Positions 35,665 to 47,995 of a DNA stretch of 64,000 bases are shown piece after piece (positions within the stretch are counted from its first letter, which is position 1; every line of letters begins with the position of its first letter). The notes under the pieces were generated by a model. It made no database searches, was not told the DNA's origin, and worked only from the letters and a program-made list of their open reading frames with translations. A program made the position numbers and the translations under genes. Where the stretch lies: positions 2,989,046-3,053,045 of the forward strand of contig CM038726.1 in NCBI GenBank assembly GCA_021613375.1, given 5' to 3'. The stretch comes from Megaleporinus macrocephalus (taxonomy: Eukaryota; Chordata; Actinopteri; Characiformes; Anostomidae).

Positions 35665-38600
35665 TAATATATGGTAGTATGGAGTTCCTCAAGGCTTCAT
35701 TCTAGGTTCGCTACTGTTCTTTCTGGATGTACATCCCTGCATCCATCACTTCTTGCTTAGTGACCTAGGTCTTCTTGGTCCATTAACTTTAGAACAGGGT
35801 TGACCTCTTTCTTCTTGGTCCATTAACTTTAGAACAGGGTTGACCTCTAAGGTATTAGAATTGGTTTAGAATGGTTTGAATCATGTTTGACAATTTAGGA
35901 GATTGTAATATTTAATGTGGAGTTCTGCAAGGTTCTATTCTGGGATCGCTACTTTTCTTTCTGGATGTACGTCCCTGCATCCTACACTTCTTGCATAGTG
36001 AACTAGGTCTTCTTTCAGATTCCCATTTGCTCACAAAATCCTGGTCCGTAAACTTGGGAACAGGGTTGACCTCTAAGGTACAGGTTTAGAATCATGTTTA
36101 ACAAGTCAGGAGATTGTAATATTTAATGTGGAGTTTCACAAGGTTCCATTCTAGGGCAGTTACTTTTCTTTCTGGATGTACATTCCTGCATTCTACACTT
36201 CTTGCTTAGTGACCTCCTTCAGAGTTCCACAAATTCCTATTTGCTCACAAGAGCCTGGTCCATCAACTTGGGAGCAGGGTTGACCTCTAAGGTCCAGATT
36301 TAGAATGGTTTGAATCGTGTTTGACAAGCAGAATCATGTTTGACAAGTAAGAAAATGGTAATGTTTAATGTGGAGTTCCACAAGGTTCCATTCTAGGGCC
36401 TTTACTTTTCTTTCTGGATGTACATCCCTGCATCCTACACTTCTTGCTTAGTGACCTAGGTCTTCTTTCTGAGTTCCACAAATTCCCATTTGCTCACAAG
36501 AGCCTGGTCCATCAACCTGAGAGCAGGGTTGACCTCTAAGGTACAGATTTAGAATGCTTTGAATCATGTTTGACAAGCCGATCATTTCTACAAGACAGGA
36601 AATTGTAACATTTAATGTGGAGTTCCACAAAGTTCCATTCTGGGATTGATACTTTTCTTTCTAGATGTACATTCCATAGTTCTTGTTTAGTGACCTGGAT
36701 TTTGCTGAAGCATTCGATACAGCTGATCCCAAGGTCCTGATATATCTACTTTGGGTAGATATTTCAGGTACGACAATTGTCCAACAAACAGGACATCTCA
36801 GGAAGTCTAAAAGTTGCAACATTTCCTTCCACAAATGCCTGTTTGCTCAGAAGATCTGAAACCAACTTGAGGAGAGGGTGGACCTGTAACACACAGCTGT
36901 AGAATGGTTTGAATCCTAAAAATCAGACAGTTGTAAATTTTCTATTTGGAGTTCCACAAGCGTCCATTCTAGGGTCACTACTTTTCTTTCTGGATGTACA
37001 TCCCTGCATCATTTATGTTTAGTGACCTAGATCTTCCGTCAGAGTTCCACAAATTCCCATTTGCTCACAAAATCCTGATCCATCAACTTGAGGACAAGCT
37101 TGAACTTCATATTTCAGGTAGAACATGTCCAACAAACAAGACATTCCTAAAAGTCTAAGGGTTGTAACATTTCCTCCAGAATTCCACAAATTTCCATTGA
37201 TCCTAAACCATCAACAGCAATACACAGCTTAAGAATGATTCGAATCCTAAGAATCTGACAGATGTAAATGTTTCATTTGGAGGTCTATTTTAGGACCGCT
37301 GCTTTTCTCTCTGGCTGTATCATTCCTATTAGCTCAACTACTTGAAGTCCTGCTTGGGGTTTGTAGCTGCTTTTCAAGGTGCATTTCACAACAACATTTT
37401 GTCCAACAATTTACCCCAAATTGTCGTTGATCGGCAAAGTATTGTTTGGTGGTCTGGATCTTAGTGCAGCAGTCAATGCAGTTCATCACATTATCCTTAT
37501 ATATCATCTTTATAGACATTTCAATCAGCATTTTAGAACAGTTTCAATCAAATTTGCCAATCAGTACCTAAAGGCTGTAACATTTCTCCAAGGTTCCATA
37601 TGCTCTCAAGATATGGACCCATCAATTTGAGATGTTGGCAATTTGCTCAAAATTATAGTTGATCCGCAAAGCATTGTTTGGTGTTCTGTATCTCAGATCT
37701 CTGGATCTCTGATTTATCAATTTGTAATCTGTATAGACATTCCGATCACAGTTTCGGAACATTTTCAATCAAACTTGCCATTCAGTACCTAAAGGGTGTA
37801 ACATTTCTGCAAGGTTCCATATGCTTTCAAGATTCAGACTCATTAATTTGAGAACAAGGTAGAACAGTCAGGCACAGCGGTAGAATGGTTCGAATTATGT
37901 TTTTTGCTTCATTGCACCGGGAAAACCATTCATCTTAAAATTATAGCATTTCTTTTGGAGTTCCTCAAGGTTCCATTTTAGGACCACTGCTTTTCTCTCT
38001 GGCTGTACAATCCTGCATCATATGGCTCATTCCTGTTAGCTCAACTCCATTTCTCCACCCATAACCATCATATCATTCACATATGTCACAAGTCTTACAT
38101 ATCTATGCAATATGTTGTCAATTTACCTAAAATTATAAGTTGATCAGCAAAGCATTGTTTGGTGTTTTGGATCTCAAATCTCTAGATCTCTGATTTATCA
38201 ACTTGTAATCAGTATAGACATTCCGATCACAGTTTCGGAACAGTTTTAATCAAATTTGCCAATCAGTACCTAAAGGCTGTTACATTTCTGCAAGGTTCCA
38301 TATGCTCTCAAGATATGGACCCATCAATTTGAGCTCAAGGTAGACCAGTCAGGCACAGTGGTAGAATGGTTCAAATTATGTTTTTTGCTTTATTGCACCA
38401 TTCATCTTAAAATTATAGCATTTCTTTTGGAGTTCCTCAAGATTCCATTTTAGGACCACTGTTTTTCTCTCTGGCTGTACAATCCTGCATCATATGGCTC
38501 ATTCCTATTAGCTCAACTCCATTTCTCCACCCATAACCATCATATCATTCACATATTTCACAAGTCTTACATTCCTATGCAATATGTTGTCCAACAATTT

Positions 38601-38960
38601 ACCCTAAATTTATAATTATAGTTTAATTATAGTTTGTTTGGTGTTTTGGGTCTCAGATCTCTGGATCTCTGATTTACCGACTTGTAATCTGTATAGACAT
38701 TCCGATCAAAGTTTCGGAACAGTTTCAATCAAATTTGCCAATCGGTACCTAAAGGCTGTAACATTTCTGCAAGGTTCCATGTGCTCTCAAGATACGGACC
38801 CATCAATTTGAGAAGAAGGTAGACCTCAAGGTTCCATTTTAGGACCCCTGCTTTTCTTACTGTATGTGCTGCCTCTAGGAAATGTGGTCTTCTTTCAATT
38901 TGTGGGAACAGTTTCTACCAAACCTCACTTTACCTCAGTTTAACCAGTACAAAACCCAGA
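35665..38960 (+). mobile_element. Reiterated fragments of an L2/Rex-like LINE reverse transcriptase
   Basis: The segment coding [17 protein letters not shown], the RT motif of L2/CR1-type LINEs, recurs in degenerate form at about 35681, 35919, 36130, 36372, 36619, 36948, 37279, 37957, 38429 and 38826. An upstream RT motif, LDLSAAVNAVHHIILIYHL (family LDLSAAFDTVDH), is visible at about 37459, with AT-damaged relatives near 37680, 38160 and 38640. After the last copy the frame passes LPLGNVV and a KTQILILDSK-like stretch as in an intact LINE. Spacing is about 210-250 bp for the first five copies and 330-680 bp later. All copies carry stops and frameshifts, so the element is dead. Confidence 0.7.
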
Positions 38961-40420
38961 TACTCATACTTGATTCTAAATCCCACCAAAGCCTGTTGAG
39001 GAAGGGAAGCCAAAGCTGAGCTGCATTCCCCTACAGGACACAAGCAAGTGAGATGGGAAGGTAAAGTGAAATAGGGACACTTCACCTTTGCTCGAAAGCT
39101 TTTAACTTTGCTCGAAAGTTTTGTAAGTTAACATACTTGCAAATGAGTGGCAAGGACATTGTTTCCTATCTTATGTATGATGGCAGCAGGAAGCTCAAGG
39201 CATCCTAGTGTCCTGCTGTGATCTTTTGTTCTGTGACACGCTTTGGAACCCTGATCTTGGGCAAGAAGCATCGACTAGAAGTTGACTCATAATAATATGC
39301 CTTTAAAATTTAATGTCGGCAGCAGATTTCATTTGAATTTTGAATGTGTGAGAGGTACACAGGGGGCCCTGACAGAGAACGCTATCCCTTTTAGTTTTTA
39401 ATTTTGGGTTAGGTATTTTAAGAAACCATTACTCTGGGGGTCTTCGACAAACCCCTTCACTGGAATAAAGCTCTAAAAGCCCAAGTGAATAAGGAGGAAG
39501 AAGATTATACAGTGCTTTAGAAGTCAATAATAAGATTTTCTTTTTCTTTTTTTTTTCAAAATCAGCTCAAGATTTTAGGAAGCCGATGGAGGGATGCTAA
39601 AACTCCCGCAACCCAAAATCCCTCGTTACACAATTGTGGAGATGCCATGAAGGTAGCTGCTGAATTATGACATGGCAGTAACATAGAAGAAACACTTCAG
39701 GTTGAAGGGAAGTGCAGTAATCATTTCGTTCAGACGTTTTCAAGTATAAAGATGACCTGGTTTAAATATATTTCTCAAACTCTTTATATGAAGTCCGGTG
39801 ATTAAGCCATGATGGAGTATTATTCCGAGGTTTCTAGGGCAGGTTCCACATTAGCAGTAAAATAGATAAGTAGAGGGAGCATCTTCTCCGAGACAAATTT
39901 GGAGCCTCAGAACTTCTCATTAATGCTGCCACGATTAATATCCTGAAAACAACTGCAGCTCAATTAATTTGATGTGAAACAGAAACATGAGGAAAACAGA
40001 GCCTCTGTGTTTTCTGGTCTGTCGCAAAGCTATTCCGGGCTGTTCTTCTAGTCTTTATGATGAGACGATCGTTAGTATTAATCTTTTTTTAAGCCTTAGA
40101 CTTTAGAAGCAACTTCTTTGTTGATTTATCCATCTGTAGATCTCTGGTATCAGTGTGTAACATCAAAATCCATACCCTCAATCCATAGCTTCAACATGGC
40201 ACAGAGACTAGGGTTGTTTATTGGCAAAAACCTGGCGTTGTGATATGTATCTTGATCTTATCTTACTGTATGAGAGAGTATCTTGCTTTTAATCTAATTT
40301 GATAAAAAACACAGAAAAGAAAAGAGAAACTGTAAGCTATTTGTTTGTGCTGGGGTGGAAGAGTACAGTCCTGGTTAAAACTGCAAGTGTCAAACTAGAA
40401 GGTATTCCAGAGCCACCAAA
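38961..40420. other. Unique intronic sequence
   Basis: About 1.4 kb without tandem structure. The part at 39790-40130 includes ATTAATGCTGCCACGATTAA and CTCAATTAATTTGATGTG and is a candidate conserved non-coding element. No exon was recognised. Confidence 0.45.
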
Positions 40421-41400
40421 GGTATCCCATTGTTCAACAAAAGCCCCCCCCCATGTACTGCATATTCTCCCCAGAGTCCCCCCCAGTCCTCCTAAAGTTC
40501 TGCCCAGATGTACATCATAGTCCCACTAGAGCAGCCCCAGAAATACCCCAAATTGTCCTCATATGTGCTCCACTGTTCCCCCAGAGTTACCTAATAGTTC
40601 ACCAATAGTTTCTCCAGATGTGTCCCAAAATTTCCCCAGTTGCCTAATAGTTCACCCATTGTTTCACCCAGATGTACATCATAATCCCTGCCAGAAACAC
40701 CCAAAATTTTCCCCAGATGTACTCCATTGTTCCCCCAGAGGTACCCAATTGTTGCCCCAAAGTTACTCAAGCTGTGCTCCACAGTTTCCCCAATAACATA
40801 ATAGTTCACCTAAAGTTCCACTTGGATGTACATCATAATCCCTGCCAGAAACGCCCCAAATTTTCTCCAGTTGTACTCCATTGTTACCCCAGAATTACCC
40901 AATTGTTGCCCCAAAGTTACTCAGGCTGTGCTCCATAGTTTCCCATTTGCCCAATAGTTCACCTATAGTCTCCCCCAGAAATACCTAATAGCTCTCCCAG
41001 TTACCCAATATTTCATCTATAGTTGATCCAGATGTGTCCCGTAGTTTCCCGAGTTGACTAATATTTCACCCATAGTTCTGTCCAGATGTATATCATAGTC
41101 CTTGCCAGAAATACCCCAAATGTTCACTAGATGTACTCCATTGTTCCCCCAGAGTTACGCAATAGTTCCCCTAAGGTTCCCACAGATATATTCAGTAGTT
41201 ACCCCAAAGCTACCACTGACTTACTTCATACATCCCCAATGTTCCTCCAGATGTTCTCCATAATTCTCTCATAGTTGCCCAAAAGTTTCTTCAGATCAAC
41301 GTCGTAGTCCCCCCAGAGTCAACCCCCAGCGCCCCTGCAAAGTTCCCCCAGAAAACTCCAGAAATATCATTACTTTAGTTATTCCATTGTTACCTCATGG
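40421..41400. repeat. Degenerate CCCCAGA/AGTTACCCAATAGTT repeat
   Basis: CCAGATGTACATCATA-like and CCCAGAGTTACCCAATAGTT-like phrases recur irregularly over about 1 kb, indicating an old, decayed minisatellite with longer duplicated blocks (40666-40760 versus 40825-40900). Confidence 0.8.
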
Positions 41401-41940
41401 TTTATTCTGAGTTTCCCCATAGTTATGCTAGAATTACGCAGTTGCTTCAGAATTCTCATAGATATTCAGGAATGACCTCATTATGACATCAGAGATATCT
41501 AAGTTGCTTCATATTTAGATTCTACGCCTCATTCCTACCGCAACGATTTCCTTCTGTATGGTGGTCACTTTCCGTTGGTTCTCCAGGAAGCACGTTCCAT
41601 ATTCGCTGAGTCGCCGGGCTCTTCGCAATGAACTTTCTCAATTAAATCCGGATCAATGCGCCAAAATAATGCACGACTCCCCTCATCAGCATAATCCATC
41701 AGTTTCTGCCAGCGCTGATCCAGTCAATGCAAAGATGCCTGTAGTTTTTCTCATCACTGTCAATCATAACGCGGCGCGAGGATTCGCCTCATCAGCATAA
41801 ATCGACGGGAATCAATGGTCAGCGCAGTCCTGCCTCTTGTTTTTCTCATCAGTCTCATCAATAAATATGCATTAAATATGGGACTTTGCATCTTTGCTTT
41901 CGTCTTATGCTTATTTTCCTTCATCTTCTGGTCTTGACAC
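41401..41940. other. Low-repeat island with repeated CCTCATCAGCATAA motif
   Basis: Unique sequence in which CCTCATCAGCATAA occurs at 41690 and 41786, with other CATCA and AATAAT cores (41662-41860). It is a candidate conserved non-coding element; a related motif lies at 43660. Confidence 0.45.
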
Positions 41941-43020
41941 ATACAGTATACTGCCAAAAGTATTAGCTCATCTGTCTTCACATGCATATGAACTGGAGTG
42001 GCGTCACATTCTTTAATCCATAGGGTTCAACATGATATTGGCCCAACCTTTGCAGCCATAACAGCTTCAGCTCTTCTGGGAAGGCTCTCCACACGGTTTA
42101 GGAGAGTGTTTATGGGAATGTTTGACCAACAGTTCTTCCAGAAGACCATCTGTGAGGTCAGATGTTGGACGAGAAGGTCTGGCTCACAGTCTCCGCTCTA
42201 TTTCATCCCAAAGGTGTTCTTTCAGGTTGAGATCAGGACTCTGTGCAGGCCAGTCAAGTTCCTCCATGTCTTTATGGAGCTGCTTTGTGCACTGGTGGGC
42301 AGTCATGTTGGAAGAGGAAGGGGCCCAAACAGTCCCCACAAAGTTGGTCTGCTGAAGCATTAAGAGTTCCTTTCACTGGAACTGAGGATCCGAGCCCACC
42401 TCCTGAAAAACAACCCCACACCATAATCCCCCCTCCACCAAACTTTACACTCGGCACAATAAAGTTAGACAAGTACCGTTCTCCTGGCAACCGCCAAACC
42501 CAGACTTGTCCACCTGATTACCAGACGGAGAAGCGTGATTGGTCACTCCAGAGAACACGTCTCCACTGCTCTAGAGTCCAGTGGCAACACTCTGCATTGT
42601 TCTTGGTGATGTAAGGCTTGGATGCAGCTGCTCGGTCATGGAGACCCATTCCATGAAGCTCTCTATGCTCTGTTCTTGAGCTGATCTGAAGACCACATGA
42701 AGTTTGGAGGTCTGTAGTGATGGACTCTGTAGAAAGTTGGTGACCTCTGTGCTCTATGCTCCTCAGCATCCGCTGACCCGCTCGGTCATTGTACGTCTTC
42801 TACCACTTGGTGTCTGAGCTGCTGTCGTTCTCAATCACTTCCACTTTGTTCTAACCACTGACAGTCCACTGTGGAATATTAAGTAGTGAGGAAACTTCAC
42901 CACTGGACTTCACAGGTGGCGTCCTATCATGGTACCACGCTGGAGTTCACTGAGCTCCTGAGAGAGACCCACTCTTTACTAATGTGTGTAGATGTACACC
43001 TGTACACCTAATGTGTGTGG
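41941..43020 (-). mobile_element. Decayed Tc1-like DNA transposon
   Basis: The window from ACAGTATACTGCCAAAAGTA to about 43015 holds a near-complete Tc1-like element in antisense. The transposase remnant covers most of the interior. It inserts in the tenm4 intron antisense to the gene. Exact ends and the TA duplication are not resolved by eye. Confidence 0.8.
42020..42965 (-). pseudogene. Tc1/mariner transposase pseudogene
   Basis: Minus-strand fragments in order read a HTH-side piece (MLRSIEHRGHQLST, then KPYITKNNAECCHW), WTLEQWRRVLWSDQSRFSVW, a linker LPGERYLSNFIVPSVKFGGG, then GIMVWGCFSGGGLGS, FLFQHDCPPVHKA and finally LDWPAQSPDLNLKEHLWDE. These are the DDE signature blocks of Tc1-like transposases, with Asp near 42543, Asp near 42303 and Glu near 42218. 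The last two sit about 85 bp apart where DD34E spacing predicts about 102 bp, so a small deletion has removed several codons. Stops and frameshifts separate the blocks, so no active enzyme can be made. Internal pieces such as the glycine-rich GGGGIMVWG block are well preserved. Confidence 0.9.
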
Positions 43021-43278
43021 ATTGGACCACCAATCAATGCTGCCACAGTTTTTGTTAACCAGACGGTTTGGATTGTTGTTGTTTTTTTTCCATCACTTTA
43101 CCAAAAGAACGGTTTATTTTATTCATTTGTTTTTCCCGGCGGAGAAGAGTTTGATATTGGTTCGAAACAATAGCGGCGACTTAGAGTGCAGACTCTGATA
43201 AGGAGGTTTATTTTGAGAGCGCAGAAAATTGATTTGCCAACCGGTTAACCTAATCTTTCGTGTTAGCATTCCCTCTCT

Positions 43279-43312
<34 letters not shown>

Positions 43313-43982
43313 CCGGCTCGTGCTGTGAAGATCTATGTGTTCATCAGTCTTGTCTTTATTGTTATTCTAATTTTAAAGGGGGTGAAAAAGAAAGAAAGCG
43401 AAATGAGGAGGGCTTGAGGCCAAAAGAAGAGAGGAGCTATTTTAATCTCCTTCCGGCTCTAAGGCTACATACATGAGCGTCTGTCTTGGTGAAGGCTTAA
43501 ATGAGTTTCAGCTGCTTGTTGAGGGTTTTTTTTTGTTACCTCTTTTCTTTCTATGTAAACAAATTCAAGAACAAGGACGTGAACGGCGTGCGCGCATTCA
43601 TCAGCTCCGTGGACGCATGCCCGAGCCTCCACCCGTATCGACGCGGTCAGGCATTCCTGCCTCATAAGCATAATGTGAATATAAACAGGGCTGGAGGTCC
43701 AGCGCCGGAGCGGATTACGCTCGCGGCCATCGATCGGCTTCATTGACTTTGACTCGGATTCTGCAAAAGCCTAAGTCCTAACGGCCTGAAAGTTAGGCGT
43801 AGCGGCATTAGCATAAACCCCTGTGTCCACTGTAGCTCGCTCGAGGCTGCATGCCAGTAACACCGGCCATACAGTGAACTGCAGTATCGGTCCTGCAATC
43901 TGTTCAGTCCAGAGTAACTTGCTTCACTCTTAATTCTCTGTAAACTACCTGAAGTCTGAAGTATAGTGTTCTTTTCAAAGCA
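43021..43982. other. Unique sequence with (CT)n and a candidate CNE
   Basis: A CT run at 43275-43310 is followed by unique DNA. At 43570-43750 the sequence is CpG-bearing and non-repetitive, with CCTCATAAGCATAATG at 43660 echoing 41690 and 41786. No exon was recognised. Confidence 0.45.
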
Positions 43983-43984
43983 TG

Positions 43985-45165
43985 TTGAAAGTGGTGGTGC
44001 TTTACACCACTCCAGAGTCCAATGGTGGAGCTTTACACCACTCCAGAGTCCAATGGTGAAGCTTTGCACCACTCCAGAGTCTAGTGGTGAAGATTTACAC
44101 CACTCTAGTATCCAGTGGTGAAGCTTTGCACCACTCCAGAGTCTAGTGGTGAAGCTTTACACCACTCTAGTATCCAGTGGTGAAGCTTTGCACCACTCCA
44201 GAGTCTAGTGGTGGAGCTTTACACCACTCTAGTATCCAGTGGTTGAGCTTAACACCACTCCAGAGTCCAGTGGTGGAGTTTTACACCACTCCAGAGTCCA
44301 GTGGTTGAGCTTTATACTACTCCAGAGTCCAGTGGTGGAGGTATACACCACTCCAGAGTCCAGTGGTTGAGCTTTATACTACTCCAGAGTCCAGTGGTGG
44401 AGGTATACACCACTCCAGAGTCCAGTGGAAGCATTTTACACCACTCCAAATTCCAGTGGTGGAGCTTTACACCATTCCAGAGTCCAGTGTTGGAGCTTTA
44501 CACCACTCTAGAGTCCAGTGTTGGAGCTTTACACCACTCTAGAGTCCAGTGGTGTAGCTTTACACTGCTCCAGAGTCCAGTGGTTGAGCGTTACACCACT
44601 CCAGAGTCCAGCGGTGTATCTTTACACCACTCAAGAGTCCAGTGGTTGAGCGTTACACCACTCCAGAGTCCAGCAGTGTATCTTTACACCACTCAAGAGT
44701 CCAGCGGTGTATCTTTACACCACTCCAGAGTCCAGTGGTTGAGCTTTACACCACTTCAGAGTCTAGTGGTGGAGCTTTACACCACTCCAGAGTCCAGTGG
44801 TTGAGCTTTACATTGCTCCAGCGTTCAGTGGTGGAGCTTCATACTACTCCAGAGTCCAGTGGTGGAGTTTTACACCACTCCAGAGTCCAGTGGTTGAGCT
44901 TTACACCACTCCAGAGTCCAGTGGTTGAGCATTACACCACTCCAGAGTCCAATGGTGGAGCTTTACCCCACTCTAGAGTCCAGTGGTGAAGCTTTACACC
45001 ACTCCAGTGTCCAGTGGTGGAGCTTTACACCACTCCAGAGTTGAATGGAGGACCTTTACACTACTACAGAGTGTAGTGGTTGAGCTTCACATTGCTCCAG
45101 TGTTCAGTGGCAGCACCTTACACCCCTTCAGAGTCCAGTGGTAGAGTCCAGAAACAACTCAAGAG
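43985..45165. repeat. 31-bp minisatellite, ~38 copies
   Basis: Units of GAGCTTTACACCACTCCAGA plus GTCCAGTGGTG; CCAGAGTCC at 44291 and 44322 gives the period. The predicted 115-167 residue peptides are repeat artefacts. Confidence 0.95.
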
Positions 45166-45359
45166 TCCAGCAAAACATGTATCTACATTTTTGTTGATTT
45201 TTATCATTTGAACACGAAAGCTGCCGTTTACACCGGGTATAAATTTCACGACCAATTTAATGGACCAATCGAAATGCTCCAAAACAGCCTGTAAAAATTC
45301 TGGTCCCTTTGACGTACGTGAAGGGCGAAGACTCTTGGCCTCTCCCGAAAAGTTGCCAG

Positions 45360-45800
45360 TTTGGGGGTGGCTGTTTTTTGCCTCATCGCCTTTGACCTGG
45401 TGAATCTTTGGTGTTTTCTATCCACCGTGTTATCTCAGAGGGGTTCTCAACAGCGGTGCACTGTCCGCCGCTCCATTGTGGCTTTTTATCGTTCTTTAAT
45501 TACAAAGCGTTGGACGGCGTCCTACCGCAGAGCAGGTTGGGAGGCGCCGCCGGGTTCCGGACAATAGCCGCTGCGAACGGTGGGTTCTTTTGTGACCATC
45601 CGTAATTACCTACGACGAGGCGGCCTCTGAGAGTGGCCCCCTTTTAAATTCAATTAATAGCTTAATTAATCCTAACGATATTATCTGTAGTCAAATTAAC
45701 CTCCGGTGCTAAATGTCCGTAATTAATCAGACTCTAAAGACTCGGTGGTAATTAACAACCCGAGAACAAGTGGAGAAACTCGGTATCAGATTCATCCACT
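45360..45800. promoter_or_regulatory. Candidate homeodomain-rich regulatory block
   Basis: TAATTA occurs at 45497, 45603, 45663, 45720 and 45749, five times in about 260 bp, together with a SOX-like CCATTGTGG near 45472. The surrounding sequence is unique and mixed in composition. Enhancer function is inference. Confidence 0.3.
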
Positions 45801-46149
45801 GCTTCATTCTCTTACATGTCTATTTATCTCCTCTCTCTCTCTCTTTATCTCTCTCCTTCTCTCTCTCTTTGTCTCTTTCTTTTCGGTACTCTCTCGCTCT
45901 TTTACCAGCGAACTCGATTAACGATCCAGTATCAATGATTAATTGACTACCTTTGAACAAACCGGCATGAAATTTGGGGGGCTCGGTTGGAATAACTCTG
46001 AGCTCAAGTCCTTTAAAAAGTGGAATTCCATCCAAGTTCATCATATCCTGTTTACTGAAGTAGCCTAGTATCAGCATCTCATACCATCAGCTGTAAAACC
46101 AAACCAGTTACAAAGAACTTTCAATACATTTCCAATGATATACAGGTAT
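45800..46149. other. CT-rich tract and unique sequence inside fold-back arms
   Basis: CT-rich low complexity at 45828-45880 is followed by unique sequence. The 85-codon minus-strand frame here has no recognised family and ends in the CT tract; it is not called as a gene. Confidence 0.4.
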
Positions 46150-46275
46150 GGCAACTTTACAGGAGAGGCCAAAAACTGTCTTCACTTTCAATGGAAGTCA
46201 ATGGAACCGGAATTATTTCCAAGCTATTTTGGAGCATTTCTATTGGTCCGTTCATCGTGAAATTTTTCCCCAATG

Positions 46276-46565
46276 TAAAAGGCAGCTGCTGCTATTAACC
46301 GACGTGGAAAACTAGAAATTGACAAATTTGGAGATTGTTCTTTTCTTGCCATCAGAATGAAGAGGGAGACCAGTTCAGAGTGTCGTTTTTTTGGAGATCA
46401 GATGTTCTGGGAGCGCTCAACCTTGGTGTGGTCTGAACATGGCCTCACGTCAACCTAGCAAACACACTGGATTTAAGCCCAAGCTGTCAATAGGTCAATC
46501 GGCCTTGACCCATCAGGCCAGATCGGTATCCCTGAGACTATCTCCAGGGCTAGGCCAGGATATTC
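46276..46565. other. Unique intronic spacer
   Basis: About 290 bp without recognised features. Confidence 0.5.
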
Positions 46566-46905
46566 TAAGCCATTCTTATACTCACTTATTAGTAGAATGT
46601 TTTTCAGCTGTGATCACAATTGAGCAAGAGTGTCCTAACAACCAATTAGTCCAATAACATCCTTAACTTGGATGGGTGGTCATACCAGGAGATTTAGACA
46701 GAGGACTGAGAATTACTGATAATAGAACTATATGTAAAATAAGCCTCTATACAAAAATAGACTTTAATACAAACATTTTTATTCTTTAAAAATCATCTGA
46801 TACACTTACATTAATTGTGAAATGAACAATATTGTTTGTGAATTGCATGAAAATTGCATGAAATGAAATTCTAAGGTGATTCTAAACTTTGGAGCGCTAG
46901 TGTAG
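46566..46905 (-). mobile_element. Truncated Tc1-like element fragment
   Basis: About 340 bp aligns with the right half of the element at 20760-21590: ACTCACTTATTAGTAGAATG, CAGGAGATTTAGACAGAGGA, and the end TTCTAAACTTTGGAGCGCTA then GTGTAG. The left end and transposase start are missing. Orientation matches the first copy. Confidence 0.75.
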
Positions 46906-46989
46906 ATGTTTATTTCGTCTTATTATCTAAACAGTTTATCGTCCTCTTGTATTCCTCCACACTTGCTCTAGTTCAGTGAGAGAAGTGAG

Positions 46990-47995
46990 CTCTTGTGAGA
47001 TATCCAGATATCTTAGCGGTCAGTGTTAATAATGTCTTAATAACAGCCCTAGCGTTCAGGGTTAAATGTATCTTAGTAACAGCCTTAGCGGTCAGTGTTA
47101 ATAACATCTTAATAATACGCTTAGTGCTCAGTGTTAATAACATCTTAATATCAGTGTTAGTGTTCAGTGTTAATAACATTTTAATAACAGCTTTAGGGAT
47201 CAGTGTTAGTGTTCAGTGTTAATGACATTTTAATAACAGCCTTAGGGATCAGTGTTAGTGTTCAGTGTTAATGACATTTTAATAACAGCCTTAGGGATCA
47301 GTGTTAGGGTTTCAGTGTTAATAACATTTTAATAACAGACTTAGGGATCAGTGTTAGTGTTCAGTGTTAATAACATTTTAATAACAGACTTAGGGGTCAG
47401 TGTTAGTGTTCAGAGTTAAAAACATTTTAATAACAGCCTTAGGGATCAGTGTTAGTGTACAGTTTTAATAACAGCTTAGTAACAGCCTTAGGGAACAGTG
47501 TTAGTGTACAGTGTTAGTAACATCTTAATAATGGCCTTAGGGATCAGTGTTAGTGTTCAGTGTTAATGACATTTTAATAACAGCCTTAGGGATCAGTGTT
47601 AGGGTTTCAGTGCTAATAACATCTTAGTAACAGCCTTAGGGAACAGTGTTAGTGTACAGTGTTAATAACATCTTAATATCAGTGTTAGTGTTCAGTGTTA
47701 ATAACATCTTAATAACGGCCTTAGGGATCAGTGTTAGTGTTCAGCGTTAATAACATCTTAGTAACAGCCTTAGGGAACAGTGTTAGTGTACAGTGTTAAT
47801 AACATCTTAGTAACAGCCTTAGGGATCAGTGTTAGTGTTCAGAGTTAATAACGTTTGAATAACAGCCTTAGGGATCAGTCTTAGTGTACAGTGTTAATAA
47901 CATCTTAGTAACAGCCTTAGAGAACAGTGTTAGTGTACAGTGTTAATTACAGCTTAATATCAGTGTTAGTGTTCAGTGTTAATAACACTGCTATA
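46990..47995. repeat. 49-bp TTAATAACA-type minisatellite
   Basis: Units join CTTAGGGATCAGTGTTAGTG, TTCAGTGTTAATAACAT and TTTAATAACAGC; CTTAGGG at 47241 and 47290 gives 49 bp. The array ends about 95 bp before the second tenm4 exon's acceptor. Confidence 0.93.

Larger units (their letters stand above)
45240..46275. mobile_element. Inverted fold-back arms enclosing ~790 bp
   Basis: Left arm 45243-45358 and right arm 46150-46268 are inverted copies of the family at 22045. They extend beyond the short hairpin, sharing AATTTCACG outside and GGCCTCTCC then AAGTTGCCA inside. The enclosed block 45360-46145 is unique. This is either one composite fold-back element that captured host DNA, or two independent insertions in opposite orientation. 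Confidence 0.6.

Noticed and set aside
44301..44989. 115-167 codon repeat peptides in the 31-bp array
   Set aside because: The period and the stop-free unit explain the frames; two frames overlap with similar content.
45820..46077. 85-codon minus-strand frame inside the fold-back arms
   Set aside because: No recognised family, no splice support, and the C-terminal third is CT/GA low complexity.
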